This document shows, one piece after another, positions 1 to 9,305 of a stretch of 64,000 bases of DNA. The stretch covers positions 222,040 through 286,039 of the forward strand of contig JAFTVF010000006.1 of NCBI GenBank assembly GCA_017465865.1. The letters run 5' to 3'. This stretch comes from Clostridia bacterium (GTDB lineage: Bacteria > Bacillota > Clostridia > Christensenellales > Borkfalkiaceae). A program made the position numbers and the translations under genes. The first letter of the stretch is position 1. Each line of letters starts with the position of its first letter. Below the pieces are notes generated by a model. That model saw only the letters and a list, made by a program, of their open reading frames with translations. It ran no database searches and was not told the origin of the DNA.

Positions 1-3000
1 CACCACGTGATACGAACCGTATTCCGCAATCAAAAGCTCCGTCGGCTGCGTGGGATCAAACGTCTGTTTCGTACCGTTTGGCAACTCTACGTAGCCCGTT
101 AAAGCAACCGCCTTGCCTTGTAATATATCGTAAGCGACTGCCGCGGGCAACACGGCTTTGGTATTGATTTCCGCTTGCTTTTGGATCGCTCCCATCAAGC
201 CGATTACCGCGCCCTGTCTATCCCCGCGGATAAACGCCACCGACGCCGTTTTCTGGTTGGAAATACCGTTGATTACGAACGCCGTTTTTTGGGAAACACC
301 GCAAACCTTGATCGTCAAGCGCATCAAGCCGCTGCTAAACCCCTCGAACGGTTTTCCCGAAAGATACTCGGTGATCGCGCAAATTTTAATATTGTTTTCC
401 GCCGTAATCAGCCCCTCGTCTTCGTAGAGCTTGAAAACTGCCGAACGGTAACCTTTTCCCGCGTACCCCGCATCTACCGCAACCGTCTTTCCGTACGTTC
501 CCGAATTCGCGCTGAGCGTATTTGCGTTTCCGCCGTTGAGCGACAGCTTAAATGCTCCGCTATCCGTTGCGCTGATTTCGATCAACAGCTGTTGTTTGGG
601 GTTTTTATAATCCTCTAACAGAAGTTGCAGTTTGGAATAATTCGTCAAGCCCTCCACCGCGGTAAAGGCAAATTGGAAAGCCGACAACGGGATCGCGTTT
701 GGCATAACGATTTCAAAATCCTCTTCTGCGTTAACGCCCAAACCGCTCTCAAACAGGAAAGTTTCCACGTCGCCGTTGAAAATCAAATATTCCTGTAAGG
801 TAAGCGCATTCCCCGACGCGTCGGGCAGAATATAAACGGTTAGCGTTTCCCGAATTTCCGTTTCTTCGCCCATGCCGCCGATATAGGTAATCGTCGCCGT
901 TCCCGCTTGCGTAAACGTATACTTTCTGTCTTCGCCGATTTCCTCGCCGTTGACGAGAATGGTTTTCGACATATTCCGACCCGCTTCGCCCTCAGCAAAA
1001 AGATGGTTTACGGGGGAGAAATCAGGTAATACGTATTCTCTGCCCGCGATAAAAGAAATCGGTTTTTCTTCGATACGCAATTCCTGTACGTCGTTATCCA
1101 CCAAAATCTCAAACGTCTTTTCCGTGCTTTCGCCTAAAAAGTCGGTTACCCGCACTCGTACGGTGATACTGCCCGATTTATCCAGATAGAAATATCCGTT
1201 TCTGTCTCTTTCGATCGGCTCTCCGTTATACGAATAGCTCGCTTCCACGTGCAGGTTGCCCGTACCGCCTTGCGCCCTGATTTCAGGCGGGAGCACGTAG
1301 CTGCCCAGCTTTTCCGTATACGACTCGTTCGCAATCGTAATGCTGCGAGCAAACAATTCTACGGAAAAGTCGTATTCTTTTTCAATGCGGTTACCGTACC
1401 AGTCCACGCAGGAATACGCCACCGTGTACGTTCCCAAATCCTTGGGTAAAAACGTCCCGTCGGATTTGATTTGATCGGTAACGTCTATCTTCTGTCCGTT
1501 TTCGTTTTTATAAAGCGTAGCGTTTACGGCAATCTCGCCGCTGATCGGATCGTTCGTAACGGGAACGGGCAGGGTGTAATAATACCCGAACGCCCCTTTA
1601 TGTAACGCCCCGTTTCTCAAATACCCGCCGTCGTAATACAAACGGAGATATTGCTCGGTTTTCGTTTGAACCCCCGCAGCGTTTTCAAATTTCTCGCCTG
1701 CTACCTCTGAAACGATCACCGCCGCATCCGCTTTTTCTAATATTTCGATTTTCAGATATACCTGGTTGGAAGAAAAGCCCTTAAACGGCTGACGAGCACC
1801 CAGCAACGCGGTATCGTCGGTATCCATTACTTTCAGCAATTTCGCCCCTGCTTTGGTATACACCGCCTTTTCGGTTACGTCGTAGGAAAAATTAAACGCG
1901 TTTCTATCGTCCGTCCGCTTGAAACTCGAATTCAACGTTCTGCCAAACACCTCGTCGGGCGCAGCGTTATCCGAAGCCAAACCCAGCGTATACCCGTTGA
2001 ACTCCACCAGCATAAAGCTGTTTCTATCCGCATTCCACGGCGAATGATACCAGTACACCGACAGCTTATTCGTTTCGTCGTTTGCGTCGATCATCGTCGC
2101 GCGGATCTTCGTTGCCGTCGTTTTGGTTACGTCGAAATAAAAGGAAAGAATACTATCCTCTTTCGTCAGACTTTCCAAATCAATGATTTTATTATAATAT
2201 ACGTGCGCGCCCTCGCCCGAAAGCACCGTTTCCACGCCGCGCGTCGGCTCGGCGTAGTCTTGCGCCGTCGCCACGCCGTTCGTAATCGAGCGCACGCCGC
2301 TGCCCTCTAAAAACAACGAGGCATAACCGTATTCGACGGAAATTTGGCGTTCTTCCGTCAACGTTTCGCCGTCGAAATTCACGTTGATTTTCAGGGTGTA
2401 GTTTCCTGCTTCCGTCGGCGTAAACGCTTCGTTTTCAATACTTACGGGCGTTTGATCAGGCGCAGTAACCGCCAAATCCGCCTCGTATTTTTTCTCGTTA
2501 TAATACCCGTAAATCGCCCCGAGATCATACGCGTTATAACAGGTCCAAGTCGTCGGCAATTCCTTTTCGCTGACGACAATTTTCTCGTTTTCCGTGTTCA
2601 ACGAGAACGTTTTCGTTTCTTCTATTCCAAGGATATTGACAAAGCTGTATTCGACGGTATACTCGCCGCATTTCATAAAGCGGTATTCCACGCTTTCGCT
2701 GATATCCGTCCATGCCGCCACGCTTTCGCTGCCAAAGAAAATCTCTAAATCGTACGTCTCTATCTCTTGAATGGACGAACGGATTTCCACGACGGGCAAC
2801 GCCAGCTTTTCCCCTGCAACGCATTGCGCGGGCATTGTTCCGACGACGGAAAAGTCCGCCTCGGGCATTTCCGCAAGCACGCGTACGATCTTTACCAACT
2901 CGCCGTTTTTTTCAATGCGGTAATCGCCTAAGTCCTTGGCGATAAACGAGCCGTCTTGCAGGTCGATCTGCTCGCCTTTGGAATTGTAAACGGCGTAGCT

Positions 3001-3165
3001 TTCGTCGTATTCTTCCAAAGTATATTGATACAGCGGCAACAGATAATCGACCGCAACGGCGCGTTCTGCGTCGCCACGGATATTCGATACCGTTGCAATT
3101 CCGCCCGCCGTCGCAAAACAGACACCAAGCGCAGCTATTGCAATCAATTTTTTGAATTTCGTCAT
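1..3165 (-). CDS. Large exported Ig-like / lectin-like protein, C-terminus outside the window
   Basis: The frame is open from an ATG at 3165 to the window edge (1055 codons seen), so the stop codon lies beyond position 1. An AGAGG ribosome site sits 7 nt upstream. The N-terminus (MTKFKKLIAIAALGVC) is a signal peptide of about 28 residues without a clear lipobox cysteine. The rest looks extracellular: repeated Ig-like segments with Y-x-V-x-Y strands (for example GTYTVAYSCVDWYGN and GEYTVEYSFVNILGIEE) and a region around residues 285-490 resembling a concanavalin/lectin-type jelly roll. It is the last visible gene of the operon, 24 nt after the second permease. I infer a cell-surface glycan-binding or adhesin-like role; no catalytic motif was recognised and the family is not named with confidence. 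Confidence 0.75.
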   Translation of the reverse strand, partial: MTKFKKLIAIAALGVCFATAGGIATVSNIRGDAERAVAVDYLLPLYQYTLEEYDESYAVYNSKGEQIDLQDGSFIAKDLGDYRIEKNGELVKIVRVLAEMPEADFSVVGTMPAQCVAGEKLALPVVEIRSSIQEIETYDLEIFFGSESVAAWTDISESVEYRFMKCGEYTVEYSFVNILGIEETKTFSLNTENEKIVVSEKELPTTWTCYNAYDLGAIYGYYNEKKYEADLAVTAPDQTPVSIENEAFTPTEAGNYTLKINVNFDGETLTEERQISVEYGYASLFLEGSGVRSITNGVATAQDYAEPTRGVETVLSGEGAHVYYNKIIDLESLTKEDSILSFYFDVTKTTATKIRATMIDANDETNKLSVYWYHSPWNADRNSFMLVEFNGYTLGLASDNAAPDEVFGRTLNSSFKRTDDRNAFNFSYDVTEKAVYTKAGAKLLKVMDTDDTALLGARQPFKGFSSNQVYLKIEILEKADAAVIVSEVAGEKFENAAGVQTKTEQYLRLYYDGGYLRNGALHKGAFGYYYTLPVPVTNDPISGEIAVNATLYKNENGQKIDVTDQIKSDGTFLPKDLGTYTVAYSCVDWYGNRIEKEYDFSVELFARSITIANESYTEKLGSYVLPPEIRAQGGTGNLHVEASYSYNGEPIERDRNGYFYLDKSGSITVRVRVTDFLGESTEKTFEILVDNDVQELRIEEKPISFIAGREYVLPDFSPVNHLFAEGEAGRNMSKTILVNGEEIGEDRKYTFTQAGTATITYIGGMGEETEIRETLTVYILPDASGNALTLQEYLIFNGDVETFLFESGLGVNAEEDFEIVMPNAIPLSAFQFAFTAVEGLTNYSKLQLLLEDYKNPKQQLLIEISATDSGAFKLSLNGGNANTLSANSGTYGKTVAVDAGYAGKGYRSAVFKLYEDEGLITAENNIKICAITEYLSGKPFEGFSSGLMRLTIKVCGVSQKTAFVINGISNQKTASVAFIRGDRQGAVIGLMGAIQKQAEINTKAVLPAAVAYDILQGKAVALTGYVELPNGTKQTFDPTQPTELLIAEYGSYHVV

Positions 3166-3189
3166 ATAAAACCTCTAAAATTTCGGATT

Positions 3190-4086
3190 TTAGCCTTTCA
3201 AACCGCCGACTTGGAATTTGTCTACGATCAATTTCTGCGAACAGAGATACAAAACCGCCGTAGGCACGGAAATCATAGCAAATCCAGCCATAACCTGACA
3301 AATATTTCCGCCGAACGACTTCATATCCAGCTGGAATTTGTACACGCCGTAGGCAAGGTTAGGCGAGCTGGGCAACCACACGAGGAAAGTCCCGTAATCG
3401 TTCCACGCCCCTAAAAAGCCGAGTACGAACAATACCATACACGTCGGCATCATCATCGGTAAAAATACTTTCAATAACACGGTGAAATGCCCCGCGCCGT
3501 CCATAAACGCCGCCTCGGCATACGACCACGGCAACCGCTTAAACGAGCCGTACAGCAACAGGAAATTAAAGCCCGCAAACGCCGTACTTACGTTTGTCAA
3601 CACCAAGAGTACGAGGTTATCGTAAATCCCCAGCGCCTTTTTCACGAGCATAGCCGACGGCGTGCTACCGATAATGGGGGTGATCCAGATAATAATACCC
3701 AGCATATAAATAAATTCGCCGCCCTTGAATTTGTACTTTGCCAGCACGTACGCCACGAGAGCCGTCCACATAGTACCCCAACCGGAGCTTAAAAAGGCGT
3801 AGATGACGCTCGTGCCCGCCATATCCAACACGCCGTATTCAAGCACCTTTTTCCCCTCGCGAACTTGCAGTTTGATATTCTTAAACGCAAGCTCGAAATT
3901 TTCAAACCGCCATTTTTTCGGCCAAAGGAAAGGATTGTCATAATATTCCACGTACCCCTTTCCCGCTGTGAATACCATCCAAACGAGCGGAATCAACGTA
4001 CTGATACACTGTACAATCAGCAACGCGTATAAAAAATACATGGTCGCCTTGTTTACGATACGTCTAACTTTTCTTGACTTTTCCAT
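3190..4086 (-). CDS. Carbohydrate ABC transporter permease, MalG/UgpE type
   Basis: This is a 298-residue integral membrane permease of the carbohydrate-uptake (CUT1) class. The ATG at 4086 is preferred over a start 18 nt upstream because GGAGGTG lies 5 nt before it and the preceding permease gene ends at 4088. Several hydrophobic segments are visible. The cytoplasmic EAA loop reads AEAAFMDGAGHFTVLLKVFLP, the segment that docks on the ATPase. It would form the membrane channel with the permease at 4088-5017 and receive substrate from the lipoprotein at 5042-6772. No ATPase gene is in the operon, which is common for CUT1 systems that share one MsmX-type ATPase; that sharing is inference. The transported sugar cannot be read from the sequence. 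Confidence 0.9.
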   Translation of the reverse strand: MEKSRKVRRIVNKATMYFLYALLIVQCISTLIPLVWMVFTAGKGYVEYYDNPFLWPKKWRFENFELAFKNIKLQVREGKKVLEYGVLDMAGTSVIYAFLSSGWGTMWTALVAYVLAKYKFKGGEFIYMLGIIIWITPIIGSTPSAMLVKKALGIYDNLVLLVLTNVSTAFAGFNFLLLYGSFKRLPWSYAEAAFMDGAGHFTVLLKVFLPMMMPTCMVLFVLGFLGAWNDYGTFLVWLPSSPNLAYGVYKFQLDMKSFGGNICQVMAGFAMISVPTAVLYLCSQKLIVDKFQVGGLKG

Positions 4087-4087
4087 T

Positions 4088-5017
4088 TTACACCTCCGGA
4101 ACAAATTTGTCGAGCAGCTTTTTCAAGCCCCAAGTACAAGGTGCGGCAACCAACGTCATCAAAAGTCCGCCCGCGGCAAGCATATTATACTCATGCTCGT
4201 TTCCGCGCAAAATCCGCGACAGGTAATAATATCCGACCATATACGTTTCCTCGGGTGCGTACGCCTCGAAGAACGCCGCCAAAGGCCCTGCGTTCATCAA
4301 AATAGACGTAAAGCCCGTCAGCAAATACGTTTGGATCGTGCCGAAGATCAAGGGCAGAATGATATAGAACAATTCTTGCCACATGGAATCGACTCCGTCG
4401 ATATGCGCGCTGTGCATAACGTCGGGATCAACGCCGTTCATTGCGTTGGAATACACGATAAGACTGCTGGAAAATCCCGTCCAAATACTGTAAAAGATGA
4501 TCGTTCCAAAGCTGTATTTCGGATTGGATAACAACGAAGGGAAATTATCCTTGTGGAAAATCTGCTCCATTACCGCAGGTATGGCGTTGTCCATAAAGTT
4601 TTTGAAAAGCAGAGTAACCACCAAAGCGGAAATTACCTGCGGTAACATAGCAATTCCTCTTATCACAGAGCTCCCGGGCAGTTTTTTATACAACAGATAG
4701 GAAAATATAAGCCCCAAAGGAATTTCCAAACAAAGATTGAATAAATAGTAGACAATCGAATTTTTGAAAGAAATCCGCAAAATCCCACCGTCTTCGACGA
4801 TCATCTTAATAAACGTCTTAAAATTGCCAAAGCCGAACCATACGCTGTTGCCGTAGATATCCGTCTTTTGGAACGCCATAATAAACGAATTGATATTGAC
4901 GTATACGTAAAAGACGGCAAAACACAACATAGGATAGAATAAGATCGACCATACGAAGACGTTTTTCTTTACAACGTCTTGTCTAAGTTTCTTTCTTTGA
5001 ACCGTTTGCATTTCCAT
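4088..5017 (-). CDS. Carbohydrate ABC transporter permease, MalF/UgpA type
   Basis: This 309-residue permease is the partner of the MalG-type gene that follows it with a 1-nt gap. An N-terminal cytoplasmic segment (MEMQTVQRKKLRQDVVKKN) precedes the first membrane helix, and about six helices are visible. The EAA-like loop is MHSAHIDGVDSMWQELF, carrying the conserved x-DG core. An AAAGGAAA ribosome site precedes the ATG. It lies 24 nt downstream of the solute-binding lipoprotein gene, the usual order for CUT1 sugar importers in Firmicutes. The general function is secure; the substrate is unknown. Confidence 0.9.
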   Translation of the reverse strand: MEMQTVQRKKLRQDVVKKNVFVWSILFYPMLCFAVFYVYVNINSFIMAFQKTDIYGNSVWFGFGNFKTFIKMIVEDGGILRISFKNSIVYYLFNLCLEIPLGLIFSYLLYKKLPGSSVIRGIAMLPQVISALVVTLLFKNFMDNAIPAVMEQIFHKDNFPSLLSNPKYSFGTIIFYSIWTGFSSSLIVYSNAMNGVDPDVMHSAHIDGVDSMWQELFYIILPLIFGTIQTYLLTGFTSILMNAGPLAAFFEAYAPEETYMVGYYYLSRILRGNEHEYNMLAAGGLLMTLVAAPCTWGLKKLLDKFVPEV

Positions 5018-5041
5018 TTTTATTTTCCTTTCCTATAAAAC

Positions 5042-6772
5042 TTACTTATAAAAGCCCTGTCTCTTTGCTTCGGCAAGGAACGCATCCCATTTCACGCTAT
5101 CGTACGACATCGTACCCATAGCCGCCTCAGCACCGCCGACGTTACGTAATACGCGCAAATAGCTGTCGGAAATTTGATTGTTATTCGTAATAGGAATATA
5201 CGTATTGTGCATATCCGTCGTAAAGAAGATCGGCTGCGCGTATCTCGTTACGCCGAAACGAACGAGCTCGATATTTTCCTCGTCAGAGTAGATTTCCCAA
5301 GCATTCCGCGCGAATTTCGACATTCCCGACAAATCCTCCTCCGACATATCGTAATCGTAAGGGCGCATAATACCCGTGTCCTTAGTGAAATTCTTCATTA
5401 CCTCGTCGGTAAGAGTCATCGCCAAGAACTCTTTGATTTTCGCGAGCTTTTCCGCATCTTCCTGTTTCACAACGACGATACCGCCCGTATCGGAAACCGT
5501 AAACACCGTACCGTTCCCGTTGCCGTCAATACCTTTTTGTCCCTCGATCGCGGGCAATAACATATATCTGTAATTTACTTGACCGTAGCCTCTGCCTGCA
5601 TTCTCTACTTCCGCAAACATAGCCTTGGCTTCGTTTTCCCACCAAAGCCCTTCTACGAGCATTGCGGGATATCCCGTCGAATTTTTATAGCTGAGAATGA
5701 AATCGTTCTGCGCGTCCGTATGCGAATAACTGCCGATATTCATACTGCTGGGATGCACGGAAGAGCTGTTCATGTATTTGTTGATAAAACGAAGCCCCTC
5801 GTAAATACCCTTTGACTGGAATACTTTATAGCCCTCGTTAAGCTCTACCGCCGCATACGAACCGTCGTACATTTCGATTTCCTGTCCGCCCGTATTAAAC
5901 GCCAACATATTATTGAACATATCAGGTCCTACGTATTGCGCTGCAATCGCGTGTGCCTGCGTGTTGTTGTAATGATCGTACATACCCGAATAGATAAAGG
6001 ATTTCGCCTGATCGTTACCGTTTACGATCAGATTGATCATATTATCGAACTCCGCTTCCGATTTGGGCTGACCGTCGTCGTACGTACCGAACTTCCCGTC
6101 TTTACCCGCCGTCAGAATTTTATCCCCTGCCGCGTAGTTGGTTTTGCCCGTCGCACTCTTGTAAATAAGATAGGTCGTTCCGTATTCCGTCTTTTCCTCG
6201 TACGAAATGCCCTGCGCGGAAAGCGCCGCTTCGTCCGCCGCGGTAGCAAAGCTCAAATATTCCTTTTCTACGAACAAATCGTGGTCGTACACAAGCCCCA
6301 TAATCGCGTCAAGGTAAGGCACGATATAACAACCCTCGCCGTTTTTCGAAGCCATAGCCTGCCAGTTGTTATAATTTTTCATTTTATCTTTCACCTTGCC
6401 GTTGCCCGCGCCGTCTACTTCCATATCCAAAACGTCGGACAAATCCTCGAAATAATCGCGGTAAATCCCTTTCTGGAAATTGATAGAGGACGTGAAATAG
6501 CAGTCCGCGCTGATATTATCCAGCTCGATTTCTTCTATGATCGTACCTGCGCTGGGCTTTCCGTAATCGAGAATGACCTCGTATTCCGTTTCCTTGGCAT
6601 TGAATTCGTCTCTGATTTTTTCAATCCAAGTCGTACCCGCGCCCCCGTTGAATATGGTAACGTAGATTTGCGTTTTATTTTCGTCGTAGGTGTTCACCAC
6701 CTTGCCGCCGCAAGAAGCGAGCGCGGTTACGGATGTCAAGCCAGCCAAAAGCAATGCAACTGATTTTTTCAT
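5042..6772 (-). CDS. Extracellular solute-binding lipoprotein (family 1) of a sugar ABC importer
   Basis: The protein has 576 residues starting at MKKSVALLLAGLTSVTALAS. The ATG at 6772 has an AGGAG site 7-8 nt upstream, so I chose it over a longer in-frame ORF reaching 6895, which would read into the preceding gene. The signal peptide ends in a lipobox (ALASCGG), so the mature protein should be lipid-anchored at the outer face of the membrane. The body matches the family 1 solute-binding fold (TTWIEKIRDEFN near the N-terminus). It is longer than a typical 420-450-residue sugar-binding protein, with extra surface segments in the middle, which may mean an oligosaccharide ligand (inference). The two permease genes follow directly. 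Confidence 0.9.
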   Translation of the reverse strand: MKKSVALLLAGLTSVTALASCGGKVVNTYDENKTQIYVTIFNGGAGTTWIEKIRDEFNAKETEYEVILDYGKPSAGTIIEEIELDNISADCYFTSSINFQKGIYRDYFEDLSDVLDMEVDGAGNGKVKDKMKNYNNWQAMASKNGEGCYIVPYLDAIMGLVYDHDLFVEKEYLSFATAADEAALSAQGISYEEKTEYGTTYLIYKSATGKTNYAAGDKILTAGKDGKFGTYDDGQPKSEAEFDNMINLIVNGNDQAKSFIYSGMYDHYNNTQAHAIAAQYVGPDMFNNMLAFNTGGQEIEMYDGSYAAVELNEGYKVFQSKGIYEGLRFINKYMNSSSVHPSSMNIGSYSHTDAQNDFILSYKNSTGYPAMLVEGLWWENEAKAMFAEVENAGRGYGQVNYRYMLLPAIEGQKGIDGNGNGTVFTVSDTGGIVVVKQEDAEKLAKIKEFLAMTLTDEVMKNFTKDTGIMRPYDYDMSEEDLSGMSKFARNAWEIYSDEENIELVRFGVTRYAQPIFFTTDMHNTYIPITNNNQISDSYLRVLRNVGGAEAAMGTMSYDSVKWDAFLAEAKRQGFYK

Positions 6773-6792
6773 AATTTTCTCCTTTTGATTTC

Positions 6793-6825
6793 TCGTTAGT
6801 CCCGTCATAAATGCGGGACTAACGA
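6793..6825 (-). promoter_or_regulatory. Intercistronic stem-loop before the solute-binding protein gene
   Basis: A perfect 12-bp inverted repeat (TCGTTAGTCCCG, 6793-6804, and its complement at 6814-6825) has a 9-nt loop. It sits between the stop of the HVHSDTTS-module gene (6843) and the ribosome site of the solute-binding protein gene (6772). On the transcribed strand it is not followed by a T-run, so it is less likely a terminator than an mRNA processing or stabilising hairpin. Such structures often raise the yield of the binding protein relative to neighbouring genes (established for sugar operons such as malE-malF; inferred here). Confidence 0.5.
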
Positions 6826-6842
6826 ATTTTCGTTTACCGTTT

Positions 6843-9143
6843 TTATTTCGTAAATTGTATACTGGTAATATACAAATCGGTAGGTTGCGAACCATCGTAA
6901 GCGGTTTTGTCGTAGTTATGGAAATAGCCCATTACGAAATTTTTATAGGTTTCGCCCGAAACCAACTTGGAAAGCGCAACCGTTTGGCTCAAAGACGCGT
7001 ACTCCGTTCTGCCAAACGTATCGTTAAAGAGTGGATCCGTATTCGGTGTGTTCGCATAACCTCGCATACCTGCCATCGAGTAGTATTCGATTTTCACGTT
7101 CGTATACCCTGCAGCTACCGCTTGCTGTATTACGCTTGCAGGCAACGTGAAGTAATGCCCTGCGCTTGCTGCGTCCGCACCGCCGTACGAGGTCGTATCC
7201 GAATGTACGTGGAACGCCTTTTCAAACGTTTGACTGTTGACCGTTACGTTTTCTTCATATGCCATCGTCGTTGCGGTACCTGTAGTAAACATATCCAAAT
7301 TATCCAGCATTACGAGATCGCTTTTCACATTGCCCGTAAAGATCATTTCGGTAATATAAATATCAGCGTCCTGCGAGCCGTCGTAAGCGGTTTTGTCGTA
7401 GTTGTGGAAATATGCCATAATCAAGGCGTTTCCATTGCTAAACGTCGAAAGAGGCACAATTTTGGTTACCTCCGTATACTCGGCGTAATTGAAAGCCGTA
7501 TAGAAAGGATACGAACTGTTTGACGTACTACCGTTATAACCACGCACGCCAACAAGCGTATAGAACGTAATCTTCAAATACGTATACCCCGCATTCGCAG
7601 CCGCGGATAATGTCGTTCCCGATAAAGTAAACAGATGCCCCGCATTGATTGCATCAGTACTACCCCAAGAGGTCGTATCCGAATGTACGTGATATGCCTT
7701 TTCAAACGTTTGACCGTTGACCGTTATATTTTCTTCGTACGTCATCGTCGTTGCCGAGCCTGTCGTAAAATCATACAAGTTGTTCTCTCTTATGAGATTA
7801 CCTTTTACGCTGTCCGTAAAGATCATCTCGGTAATATAGAGATCCGTAGCTTGCGAGCCGTCGTATACGTTCTTATCGTAGTTATGGAAATAGCCCATTA
7901 CGAAAGGCAAATACGTTTCACCCGAAACAAACTTGGACAGCGCAACCGTCTTACTTAAAGACGCGTACTCTGTTCTGCCAAACGTATCGTCAAAATGCGC
8001 CGTGGTGTTTGCTGTTTGCGCATAACCGCGCATACCTGCCATCGAGTAGTATTCGATTTTCACGTTCGTGTACCCAGCCTCTACCGCTTGTTGTATTACG
8101 CTTGCAGGCAACGTGAAATAATGCCCGTTTTTCGCTGCGTCTGCACCGCCGTAAGAGGTCGTATCCGAATGTACGTGGAACGCCTTATCCAGCGTTTTGT
8201 CGCCAACCGTTACGTTTTCTACGTATTGAATGCTATTTGCGCCCTCTACAAATACAGAATCATAGGTGGGCTGTACCAGACTTTCGTCCAAAGAAGTGAT
8301 TTCAGGTCTGCCTACCGTAACTCTTGCCGTTTTTACAAGCGGCGTACCGCCGTCTACCGTAAGCGTTACGCTGACGGTTGCGCTACCGCTGTGGTTCGAC
8401 GTGATCTTGCCGTTTTGGTCTACCGAAACAATCCGCTCGTTCGACGAAGAATATTCCACGCTGATCTTCGCCGCCGCGTTCGATACTACCTCTACGTTGC
8501 CGATATACAACGCAAGATCGTCCGTAGCGCCGTACTCTAACGTAATTTCGTCCTTGGAAAGCGCTACTTCCGCTTTCGGTGCGATCTTCGCTATCGTGCC
8601 GTAGGGATCGGCTTCGTTTCCAAGCTGCGCCATTTTCGCAACGTACGCAATCGAGCGCACGGATACCGTATCCGTATAATGCGTTTCCGTACCGTCGTTT
8701 ACGTATCCTCTTGCCGACAGCAATACGTTATAATACTCTTCGGGGAATACGTCCGTTTCGCCGGAAACGACTGCGGTATAATAATCGTATTCCGCGTCAA
8801 ACTCGTTCGCCGCGTACGCGTCTTCGTCTACCCACTGATCCGCAGGGATATCCAAAACGTTGGGCGTGCTTAACGTCAACTCGCCTTCAAAACTTTCCGT
8901 AGGCATCACAACCATACCGAACGTCTGCCCGTCTGCGCGCTGATCTTTATCAATTCTCGCCGTGAAACGGATACCCTCGGGCGTGGATTTACGGATCGCC
9001 GCCCCGCCTACTACTTCAAAGGTGCTGATTGCCGCGTTCATTTCCGCGGAAGCCACGGTCGGTTTTATAGCGGCAAAGCCCAAAGCCGCAACTGCCGCAC
9101 AACCGATACTTAATGCAGTTAATTTCATACTTTTCTTCATCAT
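6843..9143 (-). CDS. Exported protein with N-terminal domain, Big_2-like Ig domain and three HVHSDTTS modules
   Basis: The 766-residue protein has a signal peptide (MMKKSMKLTALSIGCAAVAA, cleavage probably near ASAEM). Residues 36-185 form a domain with the signature AAIRKSTPEGIRFTARI. Residues 195-280 resemble a Big_2 Ig-like domain (SSSNERIVSVDQNGKITSN). Three tandem modules follow at about 305-445, 465-605 and 625-766, each with HVHSDTTSxG, AGYTxxKIxxY, a MAYFHNYDK or MGYFHNYDK motif and a DLYIT strand. Modules 1 and 3 are almost identical. There is no anchor or sortase motif. An AAGGAGGG site 5 nt before the first ATG fixes the start. The shared operon suggests carbohydrate binding; that is inference and the module family is not recognised. 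Confidence 0.8.
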   Translation of the reverse strand: MMKKSMKLTALSIGCAAVAALGFAAIKPTVASAEMNAAISTFEVVGGAAIRKSTPEGIRFTARIDKDQRADGQTFGMVVMPTESFEGELTLSTPNVLDIPADQWVDEDAYAANEFDAEYDYYTAVVSGETDVFPEEYYNVLLSARGYVNDGTETHYTDTVSVRSIAYVAKMAQLGNEADPYGTIAKIAPKAEVALSKDEITLEYGATDDLALYIGNVEVVSNAAAKISVEYSSSNERIVSVDQNGKITSNHSGSATVSVTLTVDGGTPLVKTARVTVGRPEITSLDESLVQPTYDSVFVEGANSIQYVENVTVGDKTLDKAFHVHSDTTSYGGADAAKNGHYFTLPASVIQQAVEAGYTNVKIEYYSMAGMRGYAQTANTTAHFDDTFGRTEYASLSKTVALSKFVSGETYLPFVMGYFHNYDKNVYDGSQATDLYITEMIFTDSVKGNLIRENNLYDFTTGSATTMTYEENITVNGQTFEKAYHVHSDTTSWGSTDAINAGHLFTLSGTTLSAAANAGYTYLKITFYTLVGVRGYNGSTSNSSYPFYTAFNYAEYTEVTKIVPLSTFSNGNALIMAYFHNYDKTAYDGSQDADIYITEMIFTGNVKSDLVMLDNLDMFTTGTATTMAYEENVTVNSQTFEKAFHVHSDTTSYGGADAASAGHYFTLPASVIQQAVAAGYTNVKIEYYSMAGMRGYANTPNTDPLFNDTFGRTEYASLSQTVALSKLVSGETYKNFVMGYFHNYDKTAYDGSQPTDLYITSIQFTK
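6846..8231 (-). repeat. Three tandem coding repeats of about 140 residues
   Basis: The C-terminal modules of the preceding gene correspond roughly to 7809-8231, 7329-7751 and 6846-7271. The first and third copies share long identical DNA stretches, for example around the HVHSDTTSYGGADAA and YTNVKIEYYSMAGMRGYA segments, while the middle copy is more diverged. This pattern points to recent duplication or gene conversion between copies 1 and 3. Confidence 0.8.
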
Positions 9144-9153
9144 TTAGCCCTCC

Positions 9154-9282
9154 TTACTCCGAAAACCAGCTGTCCCAAAGACCGCTCTTTACGTTGTCCG
9201 TTTGCTCGATACTCGCCGTCAGAATATCGTTTGCTGTGAATACTTGAAATTCAAGTATTGGTGTTTGATACGTTTGTTTCAT
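9154..9282 (-). CDS. Small 42-residue peptide gene in the sugar-uptake operon
   Basis: A complete 43-codon reading frame starts at an ATG (9282) with an AAGGAGATAGG ribosome site, sits 23 nt after the upstream lipoprotein gene and ends 10 nt before the next start codon, so spacing and ribosome site both support translation. The peptide begins MKQTYQTPILEFQVF, continues ANDILTAS and ends SGLWDSWFSE. It has no hydrophobic signal segment. The layout (K-x-Y-x-x-P-x-L-E, then a D-I-L-T-A-S block, then a variable tail) resembles short peptides I have seen encoded in gut Clostridia, some beside PqqD-like genes; that memory is not verified here. The function is unknown: a signalling peptide, peptide precursor or leader peptide are all possible. 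Confidence 0.6.
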   Translation of the reverse strand: MKQTYQTPILEFQVFTANDILTASIEQTDNVKSGLWDSWFSE

Positions 9283-9305
9283 CGAATTCCTATCTCCTTT
9301 ATATA

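Noticed and set aside
5936-6763. Long open frame on the + strand opposite the solute-binding protein
   Set aside because: Arg/Val-rich translation with no ribosome site and no family resemblance; it is the antisense of a well-supported gene. The same holds for other long antisense frames such as 28155-29402 and 55701-57047.
6773-6895. Longer start for the solute-binding protein
   Set aside because: It would run through the intercistronic hairpin and into the preceding gene; the lipoprotein signal peptide begins at 6772.
6843-8231. Possible CRISPR-like or DNA-level repeat array
   Set aside because: The repeats are about 420 bp long, in frame and of protein-module size; there are no short regular repeats with unique spacers.
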